NCBI GenBank assembly: GCA_905181785.1
Contig: CAJIZC010000014.1
Coordinates: 37,967-101,966 of the forward strand
Direction of reading: 5' to 3'
Origin: an uncultured Candidatus Poseidoniales archaeon
GTDB taxonomy: Archaea > Thermoplasmatota > Poseidoniia > Poseidoniales > Poseidoniaceae
Length of the DNA stretch: 64,000 bases
Part shown: piece after piece, positions 8,792 through 18,415 of the stretch
Numbering within the stretch: the first letter of the stretch is position 1
Layout of the letters: each line of letters starts with the position of its first letter
The notes under the pieces: model-generated
Database searches by the model: none
The model's input: only the letters and a program-made list of their open reading frames with translations
Told to the model about the DNA's origin: nothing
Translations under genes and position numbers: made by a program

Positions 8792-11700
8792 ATGACGATC
8801 ACAACAGCAAATGGCAAACCCTGCGAAGGGCTTGATCAAGGACCGTTCGAACCGATTGCAGTCATCGGTTTGGCAGCCCTGATGCCTGACGCGCCAAGCA
8901 TCGAAGCCTTCTGGCAGAACATCATCGATTCCAAAGTCAGTATTCGAGAGATACAGGAAGGCCGATGGCCGGGTCCAATCAACCATTTCTATCGAGAAGG
9001 TGGGCCTGGCGACAGCAAAGAAGGGTTCACCTACGCCAAAATCGGAGCTCTTGTCGAAGGGTTCGAATTCGACTGGCGTCGATGGAGGCAGCCACCAGGC
9101 ACCCTCCCGCAAATTGATCCATGCCAACTTTGGGCGGTTTCTGTAGCAGCAGATGCCATCGAGCAAGCCGGCTATGATGGCGAAACAAAAGACATCGATC
9201 GCACTCGATGTGGCGTTGTTTTCGCAAATGCGCTCGGCGGTGAGAACCGCAACCTTTCCAACATTCGCGTGTGGTCCAACCACACCAAAGAGCTGGCTAA
9301 GAAGCATGGGCTTGCAGAACAGAACATCGAAGCGTTCACCGAAGAGTTGGTTGAGGGTACGCCACGAATCGATGAAGACACAATGCCTGGGGAATTGGCC
9401 AATGTGGTTTCAGGCCGAGTCGCAAACCTACTCGATTTACAAGGCCCCAACCACGCAATGGACGCCGCCTGTGCGTCTTCCATGGCGGCTGTTTTGGATG
9501 CTTGCCGATTGCTGCAAACCCGTCAGGTGGACCTCATGCTCGCAGGGGCTACAGACCGTACGATGGACCCGGCCACATTTTCGAAGTTCAGTGCCATTGG
9601 CGCTTTATCACCGACTCATTCAACCCCATTTGATGCCCGAGCAAACGGCTTTGTGATGGGTGAGGGGGCTGGTGTGTTGCTGTTGAAACGCCTGAGCGAT
9701 GCTTTGGCAGATGGCGATGAGGTTCACGCAGTCATCCGTGGCATAGGTGGTTCCTCCGATGGGCGCGGCAAGGGCATCACTGCACCAAGCCAGCGGGGCC
9801 AAGTTCAGGCCATCGCCCGAGCGTACAATCAAGCGGGGTATCCTGCAAGCACAGTGGAACTCGTGGAAGCCCACGGCACCTCGACAAAGGTGGGAGATGC
9901 GACCGAATTGTCGACGTTATCTTTGCTTTGGGACGGGTTCCCAAGTGGAGACCATGTTGCTGTCGGCTCGATAAAATCTCAGATTGGCCATCTCAAAGCC
10001 GCTGCTGGTATTGCAGGAATCATGAAGACCGTTATGGCGCTTCACCACCGCACCATTCCCCCATCCGCAGGGTTTGAAACGCCAAACCCGACCGTTGAAT
10101 GGAGTGAGATTCCCTTCTTTGTTCCAACCGAAGCCCGCGATTGGCCTCGACCTGAACACCACCCGCGACGGGCAGGCATTTCCGCCTTTGGCTTCGGCGG
10201 TACGAACTTCCACATCGCTCTTGAGGGCTATGAGCCAGAATATCACGCTCCGTTGGCGCGCGAATGGGATCTTCGATGGCAAGCCTATGCTGCGATTGAA
10301 ACCTCTTCTTCAACAACCCCTTCCGCCCCGTCTATTCTCGATGGTTCTGCGGCACCAAGCATGACTCACGAACAACTCAAAGCGGTTGAAGGTGGCATGC
10401 TTCTGCTCTCTGCCGAATCCCTCGAAGGCCTAAGGCAGGCCCTCACGACAACTTCCTTCGAAGGAGCCACCTTCGATGAAGACCCGAAAGGAATCCGTCT
10501 GTCTTATGCTCTCTATGCTGCATCAAGTTCCTTTGATTCAAGCGCTTCAATGCGGATGGCCGTTATTGCCACCAATTGGGCCGAGTTCAACAAGCGAGTT
10601 GAATTGGCTCTCAAGGCCATGGACGATGAAGACAAGTGGGGCTTCCTACAAGCCCAAGGCGTTTTGATCACCAAAGACGCTCCGCTTCATGCTAAAGCCA
10701 AGGTTGCGCACATGTACCCTGGACAAGGCAGTCAATACGTCGGTATGACCCATGATCTGCATCAACGCTACACTGCGGTTCAGCAGGTTTGGGCCAAGGC
10801 CGATGAGACCATGATCGAGGTGCTTGAAGGTGAAACCCTGTCAAGTTTCGTACTTCGGTCAAACCTCTCGAAAGAAGAACAGGCAGAGGCTGAACACAAA
10901 CTAAAGCAGACAGAATACACTCAGCCTGCCATGTTGACCGCTGACCTGGCCATCGAGCGAGCGCTCAACGATCACGGCATTCACCCCGATATGGTCGCTG
11001 GCCATTCGCTCGGCGAATACGCTGCCTTGATGGCTGCAGGGATTTTGGATATGGACGGAGCACTTCGTGCAGCAGCTGCTCGCGGAACTGAAATGGGCGC
11101 TGTAGAAATTGACGATAAAGGGCTCATGGCAAGCGTTAGTGCGCCATATTCAGAGGTTGAAACAATCATCAACGCTGTCGACGGTTACGTCATCGCAGCG
11201 AATAAAAATTCTCCAAAGATGACCGTCATCGCTGGTGAAACAGAACCGGTGAAGGCCGCAATGGCTGAGTTTGAAGCCAAAGGATTCCAATCGATGCCAT
11301 TGGCCACCTCCCACGCTTTCCATTCGAGGATTGTCGCACCAGCCAACGAACCTCTTCGCAGGTTCTTAGAAGGGCTTGATATTCGTTGGCCCACCATCCC
11401 AATCACGGCCAATGTCGACGGGGAATTCTACCCAATGAACCCTTCAGACAGCGAGGATTTGGAGGCTTCGAAATCCGCAGTTCTCAGCAAGTTAGCCTTG
11501 CAAATGGCTTCCTCAGTTGAATGGACCGCTCAAATTCAAACCATGTATGAAGCCGGAGCACGAGCGTTCATCGAAGTCGGGCCCAAGCGCGCTCTGAGCA
11601 TGTTTGCGGTTCAGATTCTTGAAGATCAGCCTCACTTGCCAGTCATGACAAACCACCCCAAACAAGGTGGAATCGCATCCTTTTTGACCGCCCTCGCTAC

Positions 11701-14700
11701 GATGGCGCTCGCAGGACGTCCGATGAATTGGCCGGCGCCAACATCAGCCGCACTGACCGAAGCGTTCCGTGCCGGGCCAATTGAAGCACATCGAGCCACC
11801 TCATCGGGTGAAGATTTGCGCACGCGAGCCCGCCCGTTGCCTTCTGCTGCTGGAACTGGAACACCTCAAGTGGTGCATGTTCAGCAAGCCTCGAGCTCCC
11901 CGAACCTCGATCCGGAGATTGCCGCTCAAAAAGCCAAGGATGCTTACCTTGGAGACCGGATTGCTTCCCTTACGAATTATCCCGCTCGTTTCTGCCACGG
12001 AATGGTCGATTTACGCCTTGGCCTTGGCATGTCGGAAGCAAGCATTGCCTCTCTGTTCCAAACTGTGGTTTCCGAGGCGAAAACCGACCCGGAAGTGGAC
12101 GTTAGCGGCGCCAAAACGGTTGCGGACGTAGCCCGTTGGATTGCAACACCTCCTGCTGGTTGGTCACCGAAGTCCTCAATGACTCGAATGGCCGCTCCTT
12201 CTTCTGCAGGTCATGCCCCTGCAACAGGCCATGACCCAATGAGCCGGCGCCGTGCAGATCCGTTTGTCGTAACGGGCGTGTCGCTTGGACTTCCTGGTGG
12301 GGAGAGTGTGTTCAATGAAGATACTTTTGAGCGCCTTGTTCGCGGTGAAACTTGCATCTCAGAAGTCACCGATGATTACAAGCAACGCTTACTGGACAAG
12401 AATCTGGTTCGCTTGATCAAAGGGCGAGATGGTTCAGTGAACATGGACCAAGCCACAGCGTTTGGCGACGTGCCCCAACTCGCAGGCGTGAAAGGTGCTT
12501 TTGATCTTGCAGAAGAATTTGGCATTGATCCAAAGGTCATACTGGCTTGGGACATAACGACACAACTCGGCATGGCCGCTGGGCTTCTTGCCCTAAGAGA
12601 TGCAGCGATTCCATTGACTCCCGTTGAACAAATCGGCAAGGGCGGATTGCGCTTGATTCGAAACTGGCAAGTCCCTCAGCACACCCGGGATCGAACAGGA
12701 ATCGTCTTCGCTTCGTGTTTCCCTGGCTTCCAAATGGCCCTGAAACATGCGAAAGCAAACGGCGACGACGGTGAGGGGCGCTTTGATCGACGGTACCTGT
12801 TCCAAACTCTAGCAATGGGCCATTCACAATTCGCTCAATACTCTGGTATTCGAGGTCCAAACACAATCATCAATCTAGCGTGTGCATCGGCCACAGCAGC
12901 GTTTGGCGTTGCGGAAGATTGGCTCAACGCCGATCGCGTCGATCGTGTTGTTATCATCTCGGCGGATGACGTAACGGGCGATGACATGTGGGAATGGATT
13001 GGTGGGGGCTTCGCCGCATCAGGAGCTGCTGCAACCCACAACGTGGTCGAAGAAACAGCATTGCCATTCGACCGGAGGCGCAATGGATTGATCCTCGGCA
13101 TGGGCGCAGCAGCCTTCGTTGTTGAACGCAATTCAGAAGCGGAAGAGCGTGGTGTTCAACCAATTGCAGAATTGCTCGGTGCGACCACCGCCAATTCCGC
13201 CTTCCACGGCACTCGCCTTGATGTTGATCACGTTGCTGAAACGGTGGACAACTTCGTCACCTCCATGGAACAACAATGGGGCATCGACCGCCATGAAATC
13301 GCTTCTGACACCGTGTTTTTCTCCCATGAGACCTACACCCCTGCTCGGGGTGGGTCGGCGCAATCCGAAGTTCGGGCGTTGCGAGACACCTTCACACACA
13401 GCACGGACAAACTTGTCATTGCGAACACAAAAGGCTTCACTGGTCATCCAATGGCAGTTGGAATTGAAGACGCCAGCATGTTCCACGGCATGAAAACTGG
13501 AAGGATACCTCCGATTGCAAACCACAAGGAAGTCGACCCTGAGTTGGGTAACCTCAACCTCTCAAAAGGTGGCGATTATCCAAACCTCAAGTACGGCCTT
13601 CGGTTCGCTGCTGGATTTGGGTCTCAAATGGCGCTTTCACTTGTTCGCCGCTGGCCCGTTGTTGGTGAACGGATTGACGGGGCGAAATTCCTGGCATGGA
13701 ACCGTCGCTTAGCGGGCAATGAAGACGTAGTCATGCGTTTGCTGGATCAGAAGTTGGTTGCTTATGTGGACGGTGAGAACAACCTTCATGGCGGCGTTCA
13801 AGGGGATCCTTGGCCCATCACAGCGCCTTTTGAAGGCAAACCCTCGGTTGTGCCAAACCCAGTCCCAACCCCCGTTCCTCCACCAGTTTCAGTCCCCGCT
13901 CCTCAGCCGAGCCTCCCTGCTCCAACACCAGCACCGGCTTCAGTACAATCACTCAGCCCGTCGGCTGTCGCTGAAGGCGATGCCGTCACCGTAGTCATCG
14001 ATGTGGTTGTCAATCACACGGGCTACCCAGCTGATTTTGTTGAATTGGATCAGGACCTAGAGGGTGAGTTGGGCATTGATACGGTCAAGCAGGCCGAGAT
14101 CATGGCTGATATTCGTGAACGGTTCAACCTCCCTGTGGATGAAGAATTTGTGCTCTCTGATTATCCGACCTTGAATCACATGATTGGCTACATTCAACGA
14201 ATGAGCGGTGGAACCACTGCTCCCGTTCCAGCACCTGCTGCACCGACCCAACTGCCTTCTGAGGAAGCACCACAGCCAGTCGCTGAATCGCAACCTCTTG
14301 CTTCCCCAGCCCCACACCCTCCAGCCTCCCCGGTTGATGAAGAGCATTTGCGGGCCACTGTGGTCGAAGTTGTCGTGACTCACACCGGTTATCCGGCTGA
14401 TTTCATTGAACTCGACCAGGACCTCGAAGGTGAATTGGGGATTGACACGGTGAAGCAAGCCGAAATTATGGCGGACATACGCGATCGATTTGGTTTACCG
14501 CTTGATGAAGATTTTGTTCTATCCGATTATCCAACCTTGAATCACATGATTGCCTACATCCATCGCATGCAAGGAGGCGAAGCACCATCGAGCCCAGCCA
14601 AGGCAGCACCGGCGCCCTCTCCACCAGCACCGGTAGCACCTGCCCCGGTAGCACCTGCCCCGAGTGAGCCAACAACCTCCAAACCGAAAGGTGTGGCAAC

Positions 14701-17647
14701 AGACGGCACAGTTGATGACCAATTGGTTGAGATTGTCGTTAAGCACACGGGTTACCCAGCTGATTTCATTGAAATGGATCAAGACCTCGAGGGCGAATTG
14801 GGCATAGACACCGTGAAGCAAGCCGAAATTATGGGTGATGTACGAGAGGTGTTCGACCTTCCATTGGACGAAGACTTCGTCTTGTCTGATCATCCTACGC
14901 TGAACCATTTTACTGCCTACATCCTCCGCATGAAGGGCGATGCATCCACTGGTTCACCCGCCCCTCCAAGCCAAACGGAGGCACCAACCGCTCCCTCTTT
15001 GGTTTCAACGGCTACAACCGTTGAATCACGACGCTGGCAAATTGAAGTTGAAGCAGCACCGGGTCGAGATGCCCCCTTGTCTTTGAAGGGAACAGCCGTT
15101 GTTACAGACGACGGTTGGGGCATCGCAGAGGTATTCTGTCAACTCCTTGAAGCGGACGGCATGGATGCGATTCGCATCGGTTTCGAGAGCAACATTCGGG
15201 ACATGTCTGTCCAGCAAGAAGGCAAGAGAGTCGTCTACCGTGCAGATCCCGGTAACCCCGAACACATCGCTGCGGTGAGTCAAGCCTTGAACGGACACAA
15301 CATCTCTGCCTTGATTCACATGTCGCCGCTCAAGTTGGCCAGCGCTTCGTGGGCGGAAGATGGGCATCCTTCATCTCAGATTGCTCTGGCCGCACAAGGA
15401 TACTTTTCCTTGCTGCAAGGCCTCGACGCACAGCTTTCAAACCTCGATGCTGGAATTGTAGCCTCTATTACCGCCTTAGATGGACGACATGGAAACATTG
15501 GTGAGCGGTTCAATGCGGTTCAATGCGCTGCCTCCGGTGTGACGAAATCCTATGCATTTGAACAACCGCACCTCCGCTGCCGTGCCCTTGATGTTCATCC
15601 TGAACTCATTCTAGATCCTGCACAAGCAGCCGCTTTGATTCATCATGACGTGTTCAACATTGCGGGCGAGGTTGAAATTGGCCTTGACCGAGACGAACGC
15701 CGGTGGGCGCTTGTGGCATTTGCTGAAGATTTGGTTGAAGAACGTACGCCCTTGCAATCCGACGACACTTGGTTGGTTTCAGGCGGCGGATCTGGCGTCA
15801 CGGCTGCATCGGTGATCGGGGTAGCAGAAATGTCATTCAATGCAGGAGCTCATTTCGCCCTTCTTGGTCGCTCTCACCTCATTGAACAAACCAAAACATG
15901 GATCACTTGGGGCGAACCAGAACTTGAGGTTGAACGGATGGCTTTGCGCGAACGTCTTGCTGCGGCAAGCGAATCAGGCAAGGTCACCATGGTTGAGTGG
16001 AACAAGGCTTGGCAAAAGTTCACTCGCAGTCGAGATGTGTATGATACCCTCAACTCAATTGAGTCCACGGGCAACTCTGCCTCATACCACCCCGTCGACG
16101 TCATGGACCGTGAAGCAATGCAAGCGGTCGGAGAAAGCCTCAATCGTCCGATTACGGGCTTGATTCACGGTGCTGGTTTAGAGGATTCGAAACTTGTTGC
16201 GGACAAGGACTACGATGTGTTCGACAAGGTGGTTCGAGTCAAGGTGGATGGTTGGCAGTGCATGCTTGCCGCATGCTTGGCCTCAGGAGCCGAAAGCCCT
16301 CGTTTCGCAGCATGCTTCACCAGCGTTGCCGGACGGTTCGGCAACGGAGGGCAAACAGACTATGCAGCAGCAAACAGTGTTCTCGATGCTGAAATGGCAC
16401 GGCTCACTGCTTCTGGAACCTGCCGTGCTGTAGCCATTGGTTGGACTGGGTGGCGGGACGTTGGTATGGCGACAAGAGGCTCAATTGAAGCGGTCTTTGA
16501 AGCCGCAGGAATTGACACCCTTTCAGTGGATGAAGGCGTGAACATCTTTGTGGATGAAGCCCTTGCAGGAGGCAAGCGTCGCGTCATTGGATGTGGATCC
16601 CTAGGAGAGATGGATCATTTCGATGCCTTTAGAGAAGCCCCCCTCCGTCTGCCTGCTGAAATGGCAAGCATCATTGCCGACCCACAACGTTTTCCTTTCA
16701 TCGACAAAGTGCTTGCCTGCCGAGAAGATCAATCACTGACTGTACAATCAACCTTGTCGGAAGAGGACCACCCCTTCCTGATCGACCACGCGATTGAGGG
16801 CGTTCCGTACCACCCCGGGGTTATGGCGTTGGAAATGTTCGCTGAAGTGGCGTTGTTGATGCGTCCTTCGACCTGTTTAGCTGGATTTGAATCCGTCGAA
16901 TTCGGTTTGCCTGTGAAGTTGCTCAAAGGACCGATGACCGTGCGAGTCACCGCTGAGTTTGATCGGACGGAAAACGACCTCACATGGGTGAAATGCACCC
17001 TCGTGTCTGATCTTACGAATTCTAAAGGGGAGGTGTTTGGTGAACGAGAGCACCACAAGGCTTCAGTACGCCTCGTGGAAAAAGGCGACGACCTTTGGCC
17101 GTTCTTGCAAGCGGAAGTGGAAGCGCTCCCGAATCTTGGAATTCCCGCGCCTGGTGAACTTGCGGAACAACCTTCCTTCATCTATGACAGGTACTTCCAC
17201 GGGCCTCGATTCCAGTCGCATGGAGGTGTTCTGCGTGGCGTCGGTGACGAATCGATGCCAGGGGCAGACGGCATTGCTTTGATGCGGCATCAATTGCCTG
17301 CAACCGACCAGTTTGCGCATGAATCAGAAGGTGAAACAGTCTTGCTTGAAGCGCTTCCCATGCTCATCGAGGCAGGGTTCCAAAATGCGGGATTGGTGGC
17401 TATGGAGAGCGAAGGTTTCTCGTCCCTCCCCGTAGGCATCGAATGGTCTTCCATGCTTCGGGTGCCAGAACGAGATGAACTGCTTCGTATGCGGAGCCTC
17501 CGAACTTCGGTTGAAGAGGCCGGTGTTACGGTGCATGATGTGGTGATTGTCGGAGAAGATGACGCACCTGTTTTGGCGCTCAAGGGTCTACGCCTCAAGG
17601 GCATGGCTCCGGTTTCGGATGAAGAAGCCTTCACGCTTGAGCGTTGA
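8792..17647 (+). CDS. Iterative PKS / PUFA-synthase-like megasynthase, KS-AT-KS-ACP3-KR-DH
   Basis: 2951 residues. Domain order from visible motifs: KS1 about 18-480 (Cys227 in 'DAACASS', His361 in 'AHGTST', His400 in 'IGHLKAAAG'); AT about 635-1000 ('PGQGSQ' at 643, Ser739 in 'GHSLGEY', His844 in 'HAFHS'); a degenerate ACP-like segment about 1050-1130; KS2 about 1156-1650 with its own Cys1364, His1512, His1552; a Pro/Ala linker; three ACPs with attachment positions 1764, 1886 and 2007; KR about 2060-2600 ('GGGSG' from 2331, Ser2511, Tyr2524, Asn2528); double-hotdog DH about 2640-2940 (His2666 in HxxxGxxxxP, Glu2860 where Asp is usual). All three ACPs read 'GIDTVKQAEIM', with Thr in the place of Ser. 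No ER or thioesterase is seen. The layout recalls PfaA/PfaC and heterocyst-glycolipid type synthases that make long acyl chains. The product is unknown. Confidence 0.92.
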   Translation: MTITTANGKPCEGLDQGPFEPIAVIGLAALMPDAPSIEAFWQNIIDSKVSIREIQEGRWPGPINHFYREGGPGDSKEGFTYAKIGALVEGFEFDWRRWRQPPGTLPQIDPCQLWAVSVAADAIEQAGYDGETKDIDRTRCGVVFANALGGENRNLSNIRVWSNHTKELAKKHGLAEQNIEAFTEELVEGTPRIDEDTMPGELANVVSGRVANLLDLQGPNHAMDAACASSMAAVLDACRLLQTRQVDLMLAGATDRTMDPATFSKFSAIGALSPTHSTPFDARANGFVMGEGAGVLLLKRLSDALADGDEVHAVIRGIGGSSDGRGKGITAPSQRGQVQAIARAYNQAGYPASTVELVEAHGTSTKVGDATELSTLSLLWDGFPSGDHVAVGSIKSQIGHLKAAAGIAGIMKTVMALHHRTIPPSAGFETPNPTVEWSEIPFFVPTEARDWPRPEHHPRRAGISAFGFGGTNFHIALEGYEPEYHAPLAREWDLRWQAYAAIETSSSTTPSAPSILDGSAAPSMTHEQLKAVEGGMLLLSAESLEGLRQALTTTSFEGATFDEDPKGIRLSYALYAASSSFDSSASMRMAVIATNWAEFNKRVELALKAMDDEDKWGFLQAQGVLITKDAPLHAKAKVAHMYPGQGSQYVGMTHDLHQRYTAVQQVWAKADETMIEVLEGETLSSFVLRSNLSKEEQAEAEHKLKQTEYTQPAMLTADLAIERALNDHGIHPDMVAGHSLGEYAALMAAGILDMDGALRAAAARGTEMGAVEIDDKGLMASVSAPYSEVETIINAVDGYVIAANKNSPKMTVIAGETEPVKAAMAEFEAKGFQSMPLATSHAFHSRIVAPANEPLRRFLEGLDIRWPTIPITANVDGEFYPMNPSDSEDLEASKSAVLSKLALQMASSVEWTAQIQTMYEAGARAFIEVGPKRALSMFAVQILEDQPHLPVMTNHPKQGGIASFLTALATMALAGRPMNWPAPTSAALTEAFRAGPIEAHRATSSGEDLRTRARPLPSAAGTGTPQVVHVQQASSSPNLDPEIAAQKAKDAYLGDRIASLTNYPARFCHGMVDLRLGLGMSEASIASLFQTVVSEAKTDPEVDVSGAKTVADVARWIATPPAGWSPKSSMTRMAAPSSAGHAPATGHDPMSRRRADPFVVTGVSLGLPGGESVFNEDTFERLVRGETCISEVTDDYKQRLLDKNLVRLIKGRDGSVNMDQATAFGDVPQLAGVKGAFDLAEEFGIDPKVILAWDITTQLGMAAGLLALRDAAIPLTPVEQIGKGGLRLIRNWQVPQHTRDRTGIVFASCFPGFQMALKHAKANGDDGEGRFDRRYLFQTLAMGHSQFAQYSGIRGPNTIINLACASATAAFGVAEDWLNADRVDRVVIISADDVTGDDMWEWIGGGFAASGAAATHNVVEETALPFDRRRNGLILGMGAAAFVVERNSEAEERGVQPIAELLGATTANSAFHGTRLDVDHVAETVDNFVTSMEQQWGIDRHEIASDTVFFSHETYTPARGGSAQSEVRALRDTFTHSTDKLVIANTKGFTGHPMAVGIEDASMFHGMKTGRIPPIANHKEVDPELGNLNLSKGGDYPNLKYGLRFAAGFGSQMALSLVRRWPVVGERIDGAKFLAWNRRLAGNEDVVMRLLDQKLVAYVDGENNLHGGVQGDPWPITAPFEGKPSVVPNPVPTPVPPPVSVPAPQPSLPAPTPAPASVQSLSPSAVAEGDAVTVVIDVVVNHTGYPADFVELDQDLEGELGIDTVKQAEIMADIRERFNLPVDEEFVLSDYPTLNHMIGYIQRMSGGTTAPVPAPAAPTQLPSEEAPQPVAESQPLASPAPHPPASPVDEEHLRATVVEVVVTHTGYPADFIELDQDLEGELGIDTVKQAEIMADIRDRFGLPLDEDFVLSDYPTLNHMIAYIHRMQGGEAPSSPAKAAPAPSPPAPVAPAPVAPAPSEPTTSKPKGVATDGTVDDQLVEIVVKHTGYPADFIEMDQDLEGELGIDTVKQAEIMGDVREVFDLPLDEDFVLSDHPTLNHFTAYILRMKGDASTGSPAPPSQTEAPTAPSLVSTATTVESRRWQIEVEAAPGRDAPLSLKGTAVVTDDGWGIAEVFCQLLEADGMDAIRIGFESNIRDMSVQQEGKRVVYRADPGNPEHIAAVSQALNGHNISALIHMSPLKLASASWAEDGHPSSQIALAAQGYFSLLQGLDAQLSNLDAGIVASITALDGRHGNIGERFNAVQCAASGVTKSYAFEQPHLRCRALDVHPELILDPAQAAALIHHDVFNIAGEVEIGLDRDERRWALVAFAEDLVEERTPLQSDDTWLVSGGGSGVTAASVIGVAEMSFNAGAHFALLGRSHLIEQTKTWITWGEPELEVERMALRERLAAASESGKVTMVEWNKAWQKFTRSRDVYDTLNSIESTGNSASYHPVDVMDREAMQAVGESLNRPITGLIHGAGLEDSKLVADKDYDVFDKVVRVKVDGWQCMLAACLASGAESPRFAACFTSVAGRFGNGGQTDYAAANSVLDAEMARLTASGTCRAVAIGWTGWRDVGMATRGSIEAVFEAAGIDTLSVDEGVNIFVDEALAGGKRRVIGCGSLGEMDHFDAFREAPLRLPAEMASIIADPQRFPFIDKVLACREDQSLTVQSTLSEEDHPFLIDHAIEGVPYHPGVMALEMFAEVALLMRPSTCLAGFESVEFGLPVKLLKGPMTVRVTAEFDRTENDLTWVKCTLVSDLTNSKGEVFGEREHHKASVRLVEKGDDLWPFLQAEVEALPNLGIPAPGELAEQPSFIYDRYFHGPRFQSHGGVLRGVGDESMPGADGIALMRHQLPATDQFAHESEGETVLLEALPMLIEAGFQNAGLVAMESEGFSSLPVGIEWSSMLRVPERDELLRMRSLRTSVEEAGVTVHDVVIVGEDDAPVLALKGLRLKGMAPVSDEEAFTLER

Positions 17648-17659
17648 TGAGGCCTAAAA

Positions 17660-18415
17660 ATGACAATTGAACATCTCCAACCACCCGGGGATGATTTGCC
17701 AACCTGCTTGGTTTTACGCAGTCCAGTCCAAACGCATGAACCTGAACATGTGGTTTTGGCTGATGCTGATGAAGTGGCTACGTTTGTCGTTCAGAAGCGA
17801 TGCGATGAGCACCTCACAGGCCGCTGGTTGTTGCAAGAAGCCCTCGCCCTGTGGGGCATTGATGCCACGCTGGTGAGCGTTGAACGTACGAAACATCGAG
17901 CTCCTTACCTCGCCTACATCGCAGGCGTTTGGAAGAACACGCCGCTGCCTTCGATCAGCCTCTGTCACAGCGGCGGGTGGGCTTATGTGGCCATTGCCGA
18001 GCCTGAATGGTGCGTTGGTTTGGACGGAGAGCCGAGCGACCGAGGCATCCAACCAAACGCCTTTTCCATGATGGCCAAAGGAGCAGAACTGGAGTTTTTA
18101 CTCGCTCACCCTTCTTGCGCCATCGAAGCGTGGGTTTCCAAAGAAGCAATCCAAAAATCCCTTGGCCTAGGCATGCACCTGAACCCGAGGAAAATTGAAA
18201 TTCCAATTGGAGTAGAACGGTCATACTTATCAATTGAAAAATCAAAAATTCAATTGGTAAAGTGGGCTCACAAGGAGGCCAGTATGGCCATCGCCTTTAC
18301 AGCGGGGATCCGCGCTGTTCCAACCCCGGAGGATGCGCTGCTCGAAGCGACAAGGAAAGCAATGACTGAAAGCGAATGGGGCGTTGGTTGCAAGACCACC
18401 CGGGGCAATGCCTGA
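17660..18415 (+). CDS. Sfp-type 4'-phosphopantetheinyl transferase
   Basis: 251 residues. Transfers phosphopantetheine from CoA to a carrier protein. The three superfamily motifs are visible: 'SISLCHSGGWAYVAIA' (substrate motif), 'CVGLDGEPSD' with the metal-binding Asp-x-Glu, and 'WVSKEAIQKSLGLG' (the WxxKEAxxKxxGxG helix). It starts 12 bases after the megasynthase stop, so it is the third gene of the operon and should activate that enzyme's three ACPs. Since those have Thr at the attachment point, this enzyme would need to accept Thr or act elsewhere. The 3' third is locally A+T-rich and holds a 26-base inverted-repeat element. Confidence 0.88.
   Translation: MTIEHLQPPGDDLPTCLVLRSPVQTHEPEHVVLADADEVATFVVQKRCDEHLTGRWLLQEALALWGIDATLVSVERTKHRAPYLAYIAGVWKNTPLPSISLCHSGGWAYVAIAEPEWCVGLDGEPSDRGIQPNAFSMMAKGAELEFLLAHPSCAIEAWVSKEAIQKSLGLGMHLNPRKIEIPIGVERSYLSIEKSKIQLVKWAHKEASMAIAFTAGIRAVPTPEDALLEATRKAMTESEWGVGCKTTRGNA
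18231..18256 (+). repeat. 26-base inverted repeat CAATTGAA-N10-TTCAATTG, copy 1
   Basis: Perfect 8-base arms CAATTGAA (18231-18238) and TTCAATTG (18249-18256) flank a 10-base A-rich spacer. It lies inside the 3' part of the phosphopantetheinyl transferase gene. The same arms with the same spacer length occur again at 42091-42116. Just upstream is GAAATTCCAATTG, similar to GAAATTCCCAATTG at the second copy. Function unknown. Confidence 0.5.

Noticed and set aside
8420..9307. Open frame of 295 codons on the minus strand opposite the fabI/megasynthase junction
   Set aside because: It crosses two clear coding genes on the other strand and has no family features or ribosome-binding site.
12257..13740. 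Calling the second KS a chain-length factor
   Set aside because: The active Cys and both His residues are visible, so a CLF label is not supported by the residues.
14620..14665. Tandem DNA repeat in the ACP2-ACP3 linker
   Set aside because: It encodes a Pro/Ala/Val linker; such simple repeats are normal between carrier domains and need no other explanation.
16052..16070. Palindrome CTCAATTGAG inside the KR coding region
   Set aside because: A short isolated palindrome without the second arm or spacer of the 26-base element; expected by chance in a coding region this long.
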